A stretch of 9,557 nucleotides of DNA from Gp6-AA40 sp050742535 (GCA_050742535.1 JBOGIQ010000234.1:1-9557), one strand, 5' to 3'. Numbered from the stretch's first letter, positions 1 to 7,852 are shown. Numbers and translations: made by a program. The notes: generated by a model not told the origin, from the sequence alone.

Positions 1-255
1 CCCCGCATCGAACAACGCCTTGGCCTGGTCGACCGTCTGAAACTGCGCGTCGTGCGTCAACTCGCCGTTGGACAGCGTCGCCCGGACGGGGCGCGTTACC
101 CCGTCGCTGGTCGTTCTCTCCTTGACGATTTCAGCGGTGGTGAGGAACCGTTCCATCTGCTCGCGCGTCAACGGGACGAGCGACTGCGGCGCCGCGGCGC
201 GCGGCGCGAGCACGACGATCAAAGCGACCACCAGAACCCGAGTGATGAGAGCCAT
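1..255 (-). CDS. Small exported protein of unknown function (N-terminal part, cut by window edge)
   Basis: An open frame runs from an ATG at 255 to the left edge without a stop, giving 85 residues; the C-terminus lies outside the window. Residues 1-22 look like a signal peptide: a short positive start, a hydrophobic core (VLVVALIVVLA) and an AAA cleavage-like site before PQS. The mature part begins with a helix-like segment (LTREQMERFLTTAEIVKER), followed by a polar stretch with VTRPVRATLSNGELTHDAQFQ. I do not recognise a named family. An AGGGGG ribosome-binding site lies 9 nt upstream of the ATG, which supports this start. The gene has the same direction as the large transporter-like gene upstream, 83 bp away, and may be cotranscribed with it. 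It probably acts in the periplasm or is secreted. That it is a real gene is fairly sure; its function is unknown. Confidence 0.72.
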   Translation of the reverse strand, partial: MALITRVLVVALIVVLAPRAAAPQSLVPLTREQMERFLTTAEIVKERTTSDGVTRPVRATLSNGELTHDAQFQTVDQAKALFDAG

Positions 256-279
256 GATTCGGTGCCCCCTTCTGAGCAC

Positions 280-328
280 AGTTGTCAGTCGTCAGTCGTC
301 AGTTGTCAGTTCTCAGTCGTCAGACGAC
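280..328. repeat. Heptanucleotide tandem repeat, about seven AGTYGTC units
   Basis: Seven consecutive 7-bp units run from 280 to 328. The units are AGTTGTC, AGTCGTC, AGTCGTC, AGTTGTC, AGTTCTC, AGTCGTC and a diverged AGACGAC. The array fills most of the 83-bp gap between the stop of the 1222-residue gene (339) and the start of the exported protein (255). The last units can fold into a weak hairpin (GTCGT/ACGAC). There is no unique spacer between units, so this is a simple satellite and not a CRISPR array. It may be an intergenic repeat that varies in copy number by strand slippage. Confidence 0.85.
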
Positions 329-338
329 AGCGCGGATT

Positions 339-3300
339 CTACGCCTGAGCTGCGACTCCGGGTAGGGTTTTTCGCGGCAGGGCGATGATCTCGCTGAAGA
401 CCCCCTGCATCAGATCAACGTTGTCGGTCAGCACAGCGAACAGGTCGTCGTGCTCGATACGGAGCGCACGCCCGGACTTCGTGACGACGGCGCGTGCGCA
501 AACCGCGCTGCCCGACAGGGTTTCGACGAGCCCGAACGTCATGCCAGGCGCCGCCACCGCGACGCCGCGGGGTGTTTCGAGTTGCAGCTCGCCCTCGAGC
601 ACCTGGAAAACCGCCGGCGGCGGGTCATCGGGCTCCGCCAGCACGGTGCCCTCGATCATCGGGACTTCCGCCGCCCCTTCGATCAACGCGAGCAGCTGTG
701 CGGGTGTGGCACGGGCCAGCAGCGGATGGTCGCGAAGCATGAGCGCCCGATCGACCGGCCGCAGCAGTGAGACCGCCGGGTCGGATTGCATGGGATGTCT
801 GACGTCCTGCCAGGAGGCGCGCGCCAGGAGCATGTGAAAGAGGCGCTCGGCGAGCAGCACGTTGCCCGACACCATGGTCAGCAGCTCTCCGGCGCCGATC
901 CGGAAGCAGACGAGCGATTCGGCCGCTCGAATCGTGACGGCCGGTGGTGCGCCCTGCAGGACGTCCTCGAGGCCGAGGACCGCGGGCGCGTCGATCTCGC
1001 CCGCCGCGCCGGAGGGGTAAACGATCCGCACCGCACCTTCGATCAGAAACTCGACGTGCTCCGGCACGGCGCCGGGGTGAAACAACTCGCGGCCCGCGGG
1101 GTGATGCGCTTCCTCGCCCGCGGCGGCGATGCGGAAGAGCTCGTCGACGGACACGAACTCGAACAGCGGAATGGTGCGCACGCGGTGCGCCAGCTCGACG
1201 ATCGGCAGCGACTCGCTCGCCGCAACTCGCCCGGCGCGACGGAGCTGAAGCGCCCAGCTGGCCGCCTCGACCGCCGGGCGGCTGTCCGCGGCGGCATGGG
1301 TCAGCACGTACTCGACATCATCGGCCAGCGCCCACAGGTGGGTGTGCGCCACGAAGTGGACCGCCGCGGCAGAGAGCACCGGGTCGTCGTCGTGCAGCGC
1401 GCGCGCGAGCGCGTCTTCCAGATCGCGCGGCCGCGTCTTGAGCGTGAGGTACGCGTGCCGCAGCCGTGCGGCGTCCGAGACTTCCTCGAGGATCGGCAGG
1501 ACGCGCTTCCGGACGGCGCCGGTCAGAAGGTTATCGAGGTACTCCACCGCGGCGGCACGACGCCGTCCGTCGCCGTGCTCGATGGTGTACCGCGCGGCGG
1601 CGACGTGATCGGTGTGGTAGAGCAGACCGAGGAGCCGGTAGATGCAATCGACCGCGTCGTCGAGGTGTTCGTCGAGCGCGCGGACCAGCAGCGTTCCATG
1701 CGTGCGCGCGTCGCGCCGGAGATCGTGCACCGCGCACAGATGGCTGCAATAGCGGGATGCCTCCCGCAGGACCGATCGTTCGATCACGTCAGCCGGAAAG
1801 GCCAGCGAACGGTGCTGCCGGTGCAGCTTCTCGATGGCGGCAATCGCCTTGAAGCGCAGAAAGCGATCCGGATCCGCGAGCGCGCGGATCAGCGCATCCA
1901 TGGCCGCCTGCACCGGGATCAGCGCCAGTGTGGCGGGAATGTGCCGCCGTACCCACTGGTCTTCGCGTGGGTCGGCAAGCGCATGCGCCAGCGCGTCGAC
2001 CGCCGCAGCGCCGTATCCGACCAGCGCATCACGCGCGGCCTTCTTCAGGACGCGATGTCCAAGCAGTGAAATCAGCGCGGGCAGGAACAGCCCGTCCGCA
2101 GCGCCCAGCGTGCGGGCGCTGCCGATGGCCGCCTCGACGACGCGTGTGTCGTGGTCGTAGATGAGCGGCACCAGCAGCGGCCTGAATCGCGGCGCGCTGA
2201 CGTACGCCAGCGCCACCGCCGCCTCACGGCGGCCACCGGCGCCGGCGTCGCGCGCATCGGCGATCAGGCGCTTGAATGTCCGCTCCGCCGCCTCGACATC
2301 GCTGGCGACGCCAGACTGGGCAAGGCCCATCGCGGCCGTCACCACGACCTCGGGCTCCGGGTCGCTGAGATGACGCCGCAGCACCACGGCGGCATCCACG
2401 TGCGAGAACTCCGCGAGCGCGCGGAGCGCCGCCGCGCGCACGCCAACGTCCGGATCGTGCGTGAGCCGCTCGACCGCGGGCCGCCAGCGCCGCGCGATCT
2501 GCGAACGCACCGAACCGAGCGCGCGCAGCACGCGCGCACGCACCTGCGGTGACTCGTGATGCAGCAGCAGGGGCGAGATGAGGTGCCGCTTCTCCAGGGT
2601 CTCCAGCATGCCGATCGCATAGAGCACTGCGGTCGGATCGGGATCCGAGAGCTCCTCGACCAGCGCTTCAACCGTCGCCGGATCGCCGACGTCGACGGGA
2701 ACCGACTCGACCTCGAGCGTCCGGGTGTCGAGACTCTGACGGAACATGTTCAGGTACTGCCGCCGGGCGGCCAGCGCCGTCGCGATCCACAACACCATGA
2801 CGCCCACGCTGGCGTAACTCAGCTGGCGCCAGTCGAACCCGAATCCCCACGGGTGGATCAGTACCAGGATGATCGCCGCCGTCGCGCCCTTGGCAAACCG
2901 ATCCATCGTGACGTCGACGAACGGCTTGACCCGGTACTTCAGTTCGGACGCCATCGGCAGGAACAACACTTCACGTGACGTCTTGTCCACCGTGTAGCGG
3001 AGCGTGGAATCGAAGACCCGTGCGGCTTGCGGCGCCCAGAACGCGCCCGTCAACAGAATGATGATCGCCGCTGACCCGAGTGCAATCGGCAGCAGGACAA
3101 GGGCGAAGGCAAGGCCGAACGACCGGTGAATCCGGCTCGTGACTGCGACCTGCAGCACGAAGCCGACGATCGAGCTGTACAGGATGACCCGCGCCAGGAA
3201 TGCGGCGATGCCGGCATCCCCTTCGAGCCCCTTGAACGCCTCGGCCGCCATGTTCAGCTGCTGCTCCACGATCGTCGCCGCGCCGGCCGCACAGGCGACG

Positions 3301-4007
3301 ACGAGCGCGACCATGCGCAGGTGCGGAGACGCGAGCAGGAGAGCGATCGCCTCCCGCCCGCCGATGCCTGTTTCCTCCTGCAGCGGACTGGCGCCGCCGA
3401 CGATATGACGGCGGTTGATCGTAATGACCAGCGCCATGCAGCCGATGAGTGTCGCGGCACTGACCAGCAGGAGACTCTCCGTGCCGATCGCGTGGACGAT
3501 GGTTGCCACAATCGTCGCACCCGCCGCCCCGCCCAGACTGGCACCGGCGCCGATGAAGCCGAACAATCGCTTGGCCTGCCTGGCGTCGTAGACCTCATCG
3601 GCCAGCGTCCAGAACTGGCTGATGAGGAGAATGCCGAGGATCTGGCCGAACAGGTAAAACGCCACGGTGACCCACTCGGCCCGTGTCCGCAGCAGGAGCG
3701 AGAAGACGACCAGGAGCACGACGATGGCCGCCTGCGTGGCGGGAATGACGTGCCGGCGGGCGAGCCGTGCGGTGGCCGCGGTGTACCAATGCATCACCAC
3801 CCCGATGACGACCGCCCCGGCGAGCAGCACGTACGGGAGGTTCCCGGACCCGAGATCGGAAATGAACCTGGACCGGGTCAGCGGTTTGAGGATGTTGTAG
3901 GAGGTCATCGCCAGGAAGGAGTACGCGAACAGCAGCGCGGCGATGACGCCGTCGCCCTGGCGGAAGGCGAGCAGCTGCCCGGCAACCCGATTGGCCCAGT
4001 CCTTCAT
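339..4007 (-). CDS. ATP/ADP-antiporter-like membrane protein with HEAT repeats and two C-terminal cyclic-nucleotide-binding-like domains
   Basis: The protein has 1222 residues. Residues 1-415 form a multi-pass membrane domain of about 11-12 hydrophobic segments. It resembles the nucleotide transporter (NTT/Tlc, MFS-like) family; hallmark stretches are NILKPLTRSRFISDLG (38-53), QFWTLADEVYDARQAKRLFG (131-150) and FIGAGASLGGAAGA (151-164). Residues about 440-925 are helical pairs rich in D-P-(D/E)-x-x-V-R-x-x-A-A patterns, typical of HEAT/PBS-lyase repeats (for example near 455-500, 517-566 and 706-728). Residues about 945-1060 and 1088-1210 look like two cNMP-binding beta-barrels, with 'FLIEGAVRIVYPSG' and 'FQVLEGELQLETPRG' strands. 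Both phosphate-binding cassettes lack the usual FGE glutamate (LGLED, FGLVE), so cAMP binding is doubtful. The ATG at 4007 lies 43 bp after the HATPase gene and has no clear Shine-Dalgarno. It is probably an inner-membrane sensor or transporter with a large cytoplasmic regulatory tail. Real nucleotide transport is unproven. Confidence 0.88.
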   Translation of the reverse strand: MKDWANRVAGQLLAFRQGDGVIAALLFAYSFLAMTSYNILKPLTRSRFISDLGSGNLPYVLLAGAVVIGVVMHWYTAATARLARRHVIPATQAAIVVLLVVFSLLLRTRAEWVTVAFYLFGQILGILLISQFWTLADEVYDARQAKRLFGFIGAGASLGGAAGATIVATIVHAIGTESLLLVSAATLIGCMALVITINRRHIVGGASPLQEETGIGGREAIALLLASPHLRMVALVVACAAGAATIVEQQLNMAAEAFKGLEGDAGIAAFLARVILYSSIVGFVLQVAVTSRIHRSFGLAFALVLLPIALGSAAIIILLTGAFWAPQAARVFDSTLRYTVDKTSREVLFLPMASELKYRVKPFVDVTMDRFAKGATAAIILVLIHPWGFGFDWRQLSYASVGVMVLWIATALAARRQYLNMFRQSLDTRTLEVESVPVDVGDPATVEALVEELSDPDPTAVLYAIGMLETLEKRHLISPLLLHHESPQVRARVLRALGSVRSQIARRWRPAVERLTHDPDVGVRAAALRALAEFSHVDAAVVLRRHLSDPEPEVVVTAAMGLAQSGVASDVEAAERTFKRLIADARDAGAGGRREAAVALAYVSAPRFRPLLVPLIYDHDTRVVEAAIGSARTLGAADGLFLPALISLLGHRVLKKAARDALVGYGAAAVDALAHALADPREDQWVRRHIPATLALIPVQAAMDALIRALADPDRFLRFKAIAAIEKLHRQHRSLAFPADVIERSVLREASRYCSHLCAVHDLRRDARTHGTLLVRALDEHLDDAVDCIYRLLGLLYHTDHVAAARYTIEHGDGRRRAAAVEYLDNLLTGAVRKRVLPILEEVSDAARLRHAYLTLKTRPRDLEDALARALHDDDPVLSAAAVHFVAHTHLWALADDVEYVLTHAAADSRPAVEAASWALQLRRAGRVAASESLPIVELAHRVRTIPLFEFVSVDELFRIAAAGEEAHHPAGRELFHPGAVPEHVEFLIEGAVRIVYPSGAAGEIDAPAVLGLEDVLQGAPPAVTIRAAESLVCFRIGAGELLTMVSGNVLLAERLFHMLLARASWQDVRHPMQSDPAVSLLRPVDRALMLRDHPLLARATPAQLLALIEGAAEVPMIEGTVLAEPDDPPPAVFQVLEGELQLETPRGVAVAAPGMTFGLVETLSGSAVCARAVVTKSGRALRIEHDDLFAVLTDNVDLMQGVFSEIIALPRKTLPGVAAQA

Positions 4008-4050
4008 GGAGTAGTCGGACGCTATCGCGGCTGCCGGCGCGATGCAAGCG

Positions 4051-4476
4051 TCACGACATGCGCTTCGTGAGACTCAGTCTGTTGGTGCCGTCCTTCCGCT
4101 CGTAGTTCATTTCATCGGCCAGCTCGCGCAGCAGATGGAGTCCGAGCCCGCCGATCGGGCGCTTCTCCGGCGGAAGCGACAGATCGGGACGCGGAGCCTC
4201 GAGCGGGTTGAACGGACTGCCGTCGTCGATCACGTCCAGCCTCAACGTTCCCTCGCTCACACTGAGCAGGAAATCGATCGTGTGCCTGTTCGAATCCGTG
4301 TAGCCGTACTTGATGCAGTTCGTCACGAGCTCTTCGATGGCCAGGCTCACGAGATACATGGCCTCGAACGATACCTGCTGCTCGACCAGCCACGCCTCGG
4401 CCTGCACGGTGGCGGGCTGGATCGCGTCGATCGTGCCAGGGACCTGCAGGGCGAGCGTGGCACGGCCCGAACTCAT
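4051..4476 (-). CDS. RsbW/SpoIIAB-like anti-sigma factor, serine kinase-type HATPase
   Basis: The protein has 141 residues from the ATG at 4476, which overlaps the upstream stop in an ATGA (4473-4476); this tight coupling decides the start over a longer frame opening at 4587. It is a GHKL-type HATPase_c_2 domain. The N-box is at residues 48-59 (E48, E49 and N53 in EELVTNCIKYGY). The G1 box is DDG at 84-86, and the G2 box is IGGLGLHLL at 108-116. A terminal strand (NRLSLTKR) closes the fold. Length and order match RsbW and SpoIIAB. In that family the protein binds ATP, phosphorylates a STAS-domain antagonist on serine, and binds a sigma factor or another target when the antagonist is phosphorylated. 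Here the natural partner is the STAS domain encoded immediately upstream. No sigma factor gene is in the window, so the output target is unknown. Confidence 0.9.
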   Translation of the reverse strand: MSSGRATLALQVPGTIDAIQPATVQAEAWLVEQQVSFEAMYLVSLAIEELVTNCIKYGYTDSNRHTIDFLLSVSEGTLRLDVIDDGSPFNPLEAPRPDLSLPPEKRPIGGLGLHLLRELADEMNYERKDGTNRLSLTKRMS

Positions 4477-6689
4477 GCGCGACTTTCGATCTGCTGGATC
4501 GACCGGCAGATCAACGCGGCACTGCACGCCGCGTAGCGCTTGAGACGCGGCGACAGCTGTCGATAGCACACGACCGGGTACGTCCACTCGAGCAGCGCGA
4601 TCCAGTACGGCACCATGTCCGTCTCGAAGAGCGTCGCGCGATCGGCGCAGCGCCGCAGCAGGCTGATGCCGGCATATGCGCGCGCCACCATCGGATCGAT
4701 GCCGTCGTACCGGAACGGAGGCGGCTGGTCGAGGGCGGTCACACTCATCAGCGCGTCCTCGAATTCCACGAGCCGCCGAAGCTCCTCATCGCTGTCCGGA
4801 TCGATCATCTCGAACTTGAGCACCGGCTCCATCCGCGCGAAATCCGAGACCGCGTTTCTCGGCCGAGTCTCGGAAAAATCGATCACGTAGAGATTGTCAC
4901 GCTCGTCGACGAGGATGTTTCTCAGATTGAGGTCACCGTGGCAGACAGCGGTGTACCACAGTCGCGACTCCCGTGCCCGCCTTGGATATTCATGTTTGAG
5001 GAACCGGAAGGGGTTGGGAAGACGGGTCCCGAGCTCAGGGCAGTCGAACTCCGGTGCGTCTGCCGAGATGCCCAGCACCTGCTCCGCGGTCTCGAACAGC
5101 GAGGGAAACAGGCGAAGCGGCGTGTGATCGCGGAAGAGGAACACCTGCTCCCATTTCGGCTGCGCGTACCACGGCTTGAGCACGCGCGTAAACACCTGCT
5201 CGAGGAGCGTCATGACTTCACCGACCGGGCGCTGCCGGTAATGATCGTAGAGCCATGCCAACCGGCTGTCGGGTCCGTTGATGCCGAGGAAGTTGTAGCG
5301 CAGGCCAGCCCACTCGCCGACCTGGGCGTTGCCAAGGACGGTCGTTCCGTTGTTCAGAATGAAGCGCGACACGTAGTTCTGGTTCGCCTCCACCTCGCGC
5401 CGCGTCACCTCCGTTGCTCCAATCTTGACAACGCCCGGAAGCGTACGGCGGCCGTCCTGGTCGTAGGCGACGGCCTTGAACGTGCTCGACATGAAGCCGC
5501 CGTGCAGCGGCGTGAGCGTCACGGAACGACAGTCGGCATAGAGGCGACGGATGATGGCGTCCCACTCCTGCCGCCAGGTGCCGTCGCCCTCGACGGTGAC
5601 CTGCAGCAGCTTGGCCGCGCCGCTTCTGATCTCGCGCGGAGCGAACACCCACACCAGCGCGCGCGTCACCGGCGGGCACGCGGACAGGGCCACGATGCCG
5701 CCGAGCGACTCGAGCGTCGCCTGACCGCGCAGCACGTCGTGGAGTTCGCCGGCGCCTTCCATGTCCGGTCGCTTCCGCAACGTGACGGCGCCGCCAATGA
5801 GGCACCGGCCCGAGGGAAGCGGCGTGCCGCGCTCGAGAGGGGCGTCCGGATCGAACGCGATTCCAGTAGCGAACACGCCGGGAGGTTGCCCCTCCGTCCG
5901 CGCGAGCGCCGCAAAGCCGAATGCCGCCGACCCGGCCCCGGCGGCGTGTTCGAACAGCTCGTCCAGCGCATCGAACAGCGAAAAGCCGCTCGACGCGTCC
6001 AACTCCAGAATCGACGCCGGCGCTCCGGACAGCCCCCAGGCCGACCGGACGTCAATGGGCACGATCTGCGAGGCGTCGCCGACCAGGAAATCGGTGACGC
6101 CGTCCGCGTCGGCATCGAGCACCGCGGTGAACTGCGGCGTGCTGACGAACTGTCCGTGGACGCTGGTGCCTTCCGGTGTCGGAGCGCCGAGGGTTCCGAT
6201 ACCGAACGCCACCCCGAGATCGACGGGACTCAAGGTGAGCGGGCTCCATCGCTCGAGGGTGCTTTCCGCTCCGGTCAGATGGCGAATCCGCGCGCGGCAC
6301 CGGCTGGAGGTGACGTCGATTGCGGGAGCGAGCAACGCCGCCGCGCGAGCCTTGAGGATCCCTCCTTCGACCGTCGGCTCGATTTTCCAGAAGCCGTCAA
6401 GACGCGAGACCTCGAGCACCCGTCGAACGAGCGGCGCCAGGGCGGCGAGTACGAGGCCGCCGTCGCGCGCCTTCAACCGTGTCTCCAGGGAAACGAGGGA
6501 ACGAATCCCGAGGCTGGAGAGATACGTGACGCCGGTGAAGTCGATCACCCAGTGGGCGGTATCAGTGTCGAACGCGTCGGCCCGATCGTCGAAGACTACG
6601 GCGGCAGCTCCGTCGAAACGGCCGGTGAGCGTCAGGACGGGGACCCCAGCTCCAAACGAGACCGCGATGTCCATGGCGATGGGGCACAT
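4473..6689 (-). CDS. STAS-domain anti-anti-sigma-like protein fused to an APH-fold kinase-like domain
   Basis: The protein has 738 residues. Residues 5-110 form a STAS domain (SpoIIAA-like): VPVLTLTGRFDG (16-27) and DFTGVTYLSSLGIRSLV (50-66), with S59 at the position of the phosphorylated serine of SpoIIAA. Residues about 135-375 are an alpha/beta region I do not recognise (motifs VAFGIGTLG, FLVGDASQIVPID, LFDALDELFEHAAG). Residues about 390-738 resemble aminoglycoside-phosphotransferase-fold kinases. They show a glycine-rich loop (LHGGFMSSTFKA, 395-406), a candidate ATP lysine in VVKIG (K422), the catalytic loop CHGDLNLRNIL (D586, N591) and the metal-binding IDF (D604), followed by SDFARME. 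The catalytic residues look intact; the substrate is unknown and could be a protein or a small molecule. It may belong to the ternary-complex-associated kinase group (TCAD9-like), which is from memory and untested. It is the first gene of the operon. An alternative ATG is at 6674; GGGGA lies about 15 nt before the ATG at 6689, so the start is uncertain by five codons. Confidence 0.85.
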   Translation of the reverse strand: MCPIAMDIAVSFGAGVPVLTLTGRFDGAAAVVFDDRADAFDTDTAHWVIDFTGVTYLSSLGIRSLVSLETRLKARDGGLVLAALAPLVRRVLEVSRLDGFWKIEPTVEGGILKARAAALLAPAIDVTSSRCRARIRHLTGAESTLERWSPLTLSPVDLGVAFGIGTLGAPTPEGTSVHGQFVSTPQFTAVLDADADGVTDFLVGDASQIVPIDVRSAWGLSGAPASILELDASSGFSLFDALDELFEHAAGAGSAAFGFAALARTEGQPPGVFATGIAFDPDAPLERGTPLPSGRCLIGGAVTLRKRPDMEGAGELHDVLRGQATLESLGGIVALSACPPVTRALVWVFAPREIRSGAAKLLQVTVEGDGTWRQEWDAIIRRLYADCRSVTLTPLHGGFMSSTFKAVAYDQDGRRTLPGVVKIGATEVTRREVEANQNYVSRFILNNGTTVLGNAQVGEWAGLRYNFLGINGPDSRLAWLYDHYRQRPVGEVMTLLEQVFTRVLKPWYAQPKWEQVFLFRDHTPLRLFPSLFETAEQVLGISADAPEFDCPELGTRLPNPFRFLKHEYPRRARESRLWYTAVCHGDLNLRNILVDERDNLYVIDFSETRPRNAVSDFARMEPVLKFEMIDPDSDEELRRLVEFEDALMSVTALDQPPPFRYDGIDPMVARAYAGISLLRRCADRATLFETDMVPYWIALLEWTYPVVCYRQLSPRLKRYAACSAALICRSIQQIESRA

Positions 6690-6828
6690 CTTACGATTTC
6701 GTCCCCGCCGATCGGCAGAAACTGCCGTACGAGTGAACGCCGCGGAGATACGCCGTTGCGCCGGTCCACGCGGCTCCGATCGATGGTAGGCTCTAGGTCG
6801 CGTTTCCGACGCACGCCTGAGGTGTCAG
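6690..6828. promoter_or_regulatory. Divergent intergenic region with a small inverted repeat
   Basis: This 139-bp stretch lies between the oppositely oriented starts of the STAS-kinase operon (6689, minus) and the TIGR03435 gene (6829, plus), so both promoters should be here. I could not find a convincing -35/-10 pair for either side. The clearest structure is a perfect 6-bp inverted repeat with a 3-nt spacer, CGGCAG-AAA-CTGCCG (6713-6727), which starts 24 bp before the operon start and could be an operator or an RNA hairpin in its leader. On the plus side GAGGTG (6819-6824) is a good ribosome-binding site for the ATG at 6829. Confidence 0.45.
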
Positions 6829-7722
6829 ATGCCGCGTATCGTCGCTATGGGGCTCCTGGTCGGCGGGCTGATCGCGTCGGCCGATATCTTCGCGCAGGCA
6901 CCCGCCGCGCCTGAGCCCCGCGTCGCGTTCGACGTTGCGTCGGTCAAGCCGAACACGAGCAACTCCGGCTTCTCGCGATCGACTGATCAACCCGACGGCA
7001 GCTATTCGGCCGTCAACATGCCATTACGGACGTTGATTCTCTACGCGTTCCGGCTGCATCCGGTGCTCGATCGCGGGCGCGTGGTCGGCGCGCCTGGATG
7101 GGTTGAGTCCGAACGGTTCGACGTTACCGGGCGGGCGCCCGCCAATGCCACCGCAGAGCAGGTGTGGGACAGGCTGCGAATGCTGCTCGTCGAGCGTTTC
7201 AAACTGGCCATTCACACCGAAGCGCGCGAGGGCCCCGTCTACGCGCTGGTCATGGCCGACGGTGCGTCAGCCATGCGGCCGAAGCCGTCATCACTCGACT
7301 GTTCCATCGCCGGAGGGCTGCAGACGTCCCTCGGTCCGCGGAGTGAAACGGCCGTTGGTCCAGGAGCCACGCCTCCGCCGTCGCCATCAAGGTGCGGTCT
7401 GAGCTACGCAGTGGACGCGAACGGCAGCGTGGTCATCGGCGGCGCGCAATCGATGGCCGCGCTGACGCGCATCCTGAGCCGCCCCGCCGGCCGAACCGTC
7501 ATCGACCGGACGGGATTGACCGGACTCTACGATTTCGTGCTCCGCTGGGCGCCGGAACAGCGGCCTGGTGGCAGTGCCGGCGGCGCTCCAACCGCTGCCG
7601 CACCTGAGGGGCCATCCCTCTTCACCGCGCTGCGCGATCAACTGGGGATGAAGCTCGAGGCTCAACGCGGCCCGGTGGACTACCTCGTCGTCGACCACAT
7701 CGAGCGGCCGACGCCCGACTGA
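6829..7722 (+). CDS. TIGR03435 family exported protein
   Basis: The protein has 297 residues. The start is supported by GAGG (6819-6822) six nt before the ATG. Residues 1-24 form a signal peptide (GLLVGGLIASADIFAQA) with cleavage expected near AQA. The mature part has the family hallmarks in order: FDVASVKPN (35-43), the LRTLILYAFRL segment with GAPGWVESERFDVTGRAP following it, LRMLLVERFKLAIHTEARE, PVYALVMA, then RPAGRTVIDRTGLTGLYDF and, near the C-terminus, LFTALRDQLGMKLEAQRGPVDYLVV. The length fits the family. Its biochemical role is not established; members are exported and occur in many copies in soil Acidobacteria such as Solibacter, often among transport and signalling genes. Between the hallmarks lies a low-complexity Gly/Ala/Pro stretch near residues 245-265. 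The family call is firm; the function is unknown. Confidence 0.93.
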   Translation: MPRIVAMGLLVGGLIASADIFAQAPAAPEPRVAFDVASVKPNTSNSGFSRSTDQPDGSYSAVNMPLRTLILYAFRLHPVLDRGRVVGAPGWVESERFDVTGRAPANATAEQVWDRLRMLLVERFKLAIHTEAREGPVYALVMADGASAMRPKPSSLDCSIAGGLQTSLGPRSETAVGPGATPPPSPSRCGLSYAVDANGSVVIGGAQSMAALTRILSRPAGRTVIDRTGLTGLYDFVLRWAPEQRPGGSAGGAPTAAAPEGPSLFTALRDQLGMKLEAQRGPVDYLVVDHIERPTPD

Positions 7723-7759
7723 TCGAACCGTCACTTCTTCGTTCCTGTCTCGCCACTGC

Positions 7760-7779
7760 TCGCCGCATCCGTGCGGCGA
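7760..7779 (+). terminator. Hairpin after the TIGR03435 gene, possible terminator without a U-tract
   Basis: A perfect 8-bp inverted repeat, TCGCCGCA (7760-7767) and TGCGGCGA (7772-7779), encloses a 4-nt TCCG loop. It begins 37 nt after the TGA of the TIGR03435 gene. The stem is strong (6 of 8 pairs are G-C), but the bases after it (TCGCGATCG) are not T-rich, so intrinsic termination would be weak. It could instead protect an mRNA 3' end. Confidence 0.4.
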
Positions 7780-7852
7780 TCGCGATCGTACGGCGATTCA
7801 CGCTGTTGAAAACGATTGCCTGCGGCGATATCGCCTGAGACACTCCGCCGAA

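Noticed and set aside
280..328. CRISPR-like array
   Set aside because: Units are only 7 bp and directly adjoining, with no spacers and no cas genes.
786..2069. A plus-strand open frame (427 codons) opposite the HEAT-repeat region
   Set aside because: It mirrors the HEAT-repeat codons and shows no motif, signal or ribosome-binding site of its own.
3126..4070. A plus-strand open frame (314 codons) opposite the membrane domain
   Set aside because: Its product is highly charged with many Asp, Glu and Arg, as expected from the complement of hydrophobic codons; the membrane protein on the other strand is convincing.
4477..4587. A longer N-terminus for the HATPase beginning at 4587
   Set aside because: The extra 37 residues overlap the end of the STAS-kinase gene and do not fit the family; the ATGA overlap at 4473-4476 gives the usual length.
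4938..6914. A long plus-strand open frame (658 codons) opposite the STAS-kinase gene
   Set aside because: It is an antisense shadow made by GC-rich third positions: the translation is Arg/Glu/Asp/Gln-rich with no domain pattern, while the minus strand encodes clear STAS and kinase motifs.
7824..7835. Perfect 12-bp palindrome GGCGATATCGCC
   Set aside because: It lies in sequence just before the remnant with no start or promoter nearby; one short palindrome in GC-rich DNA is not enough to call an operator.
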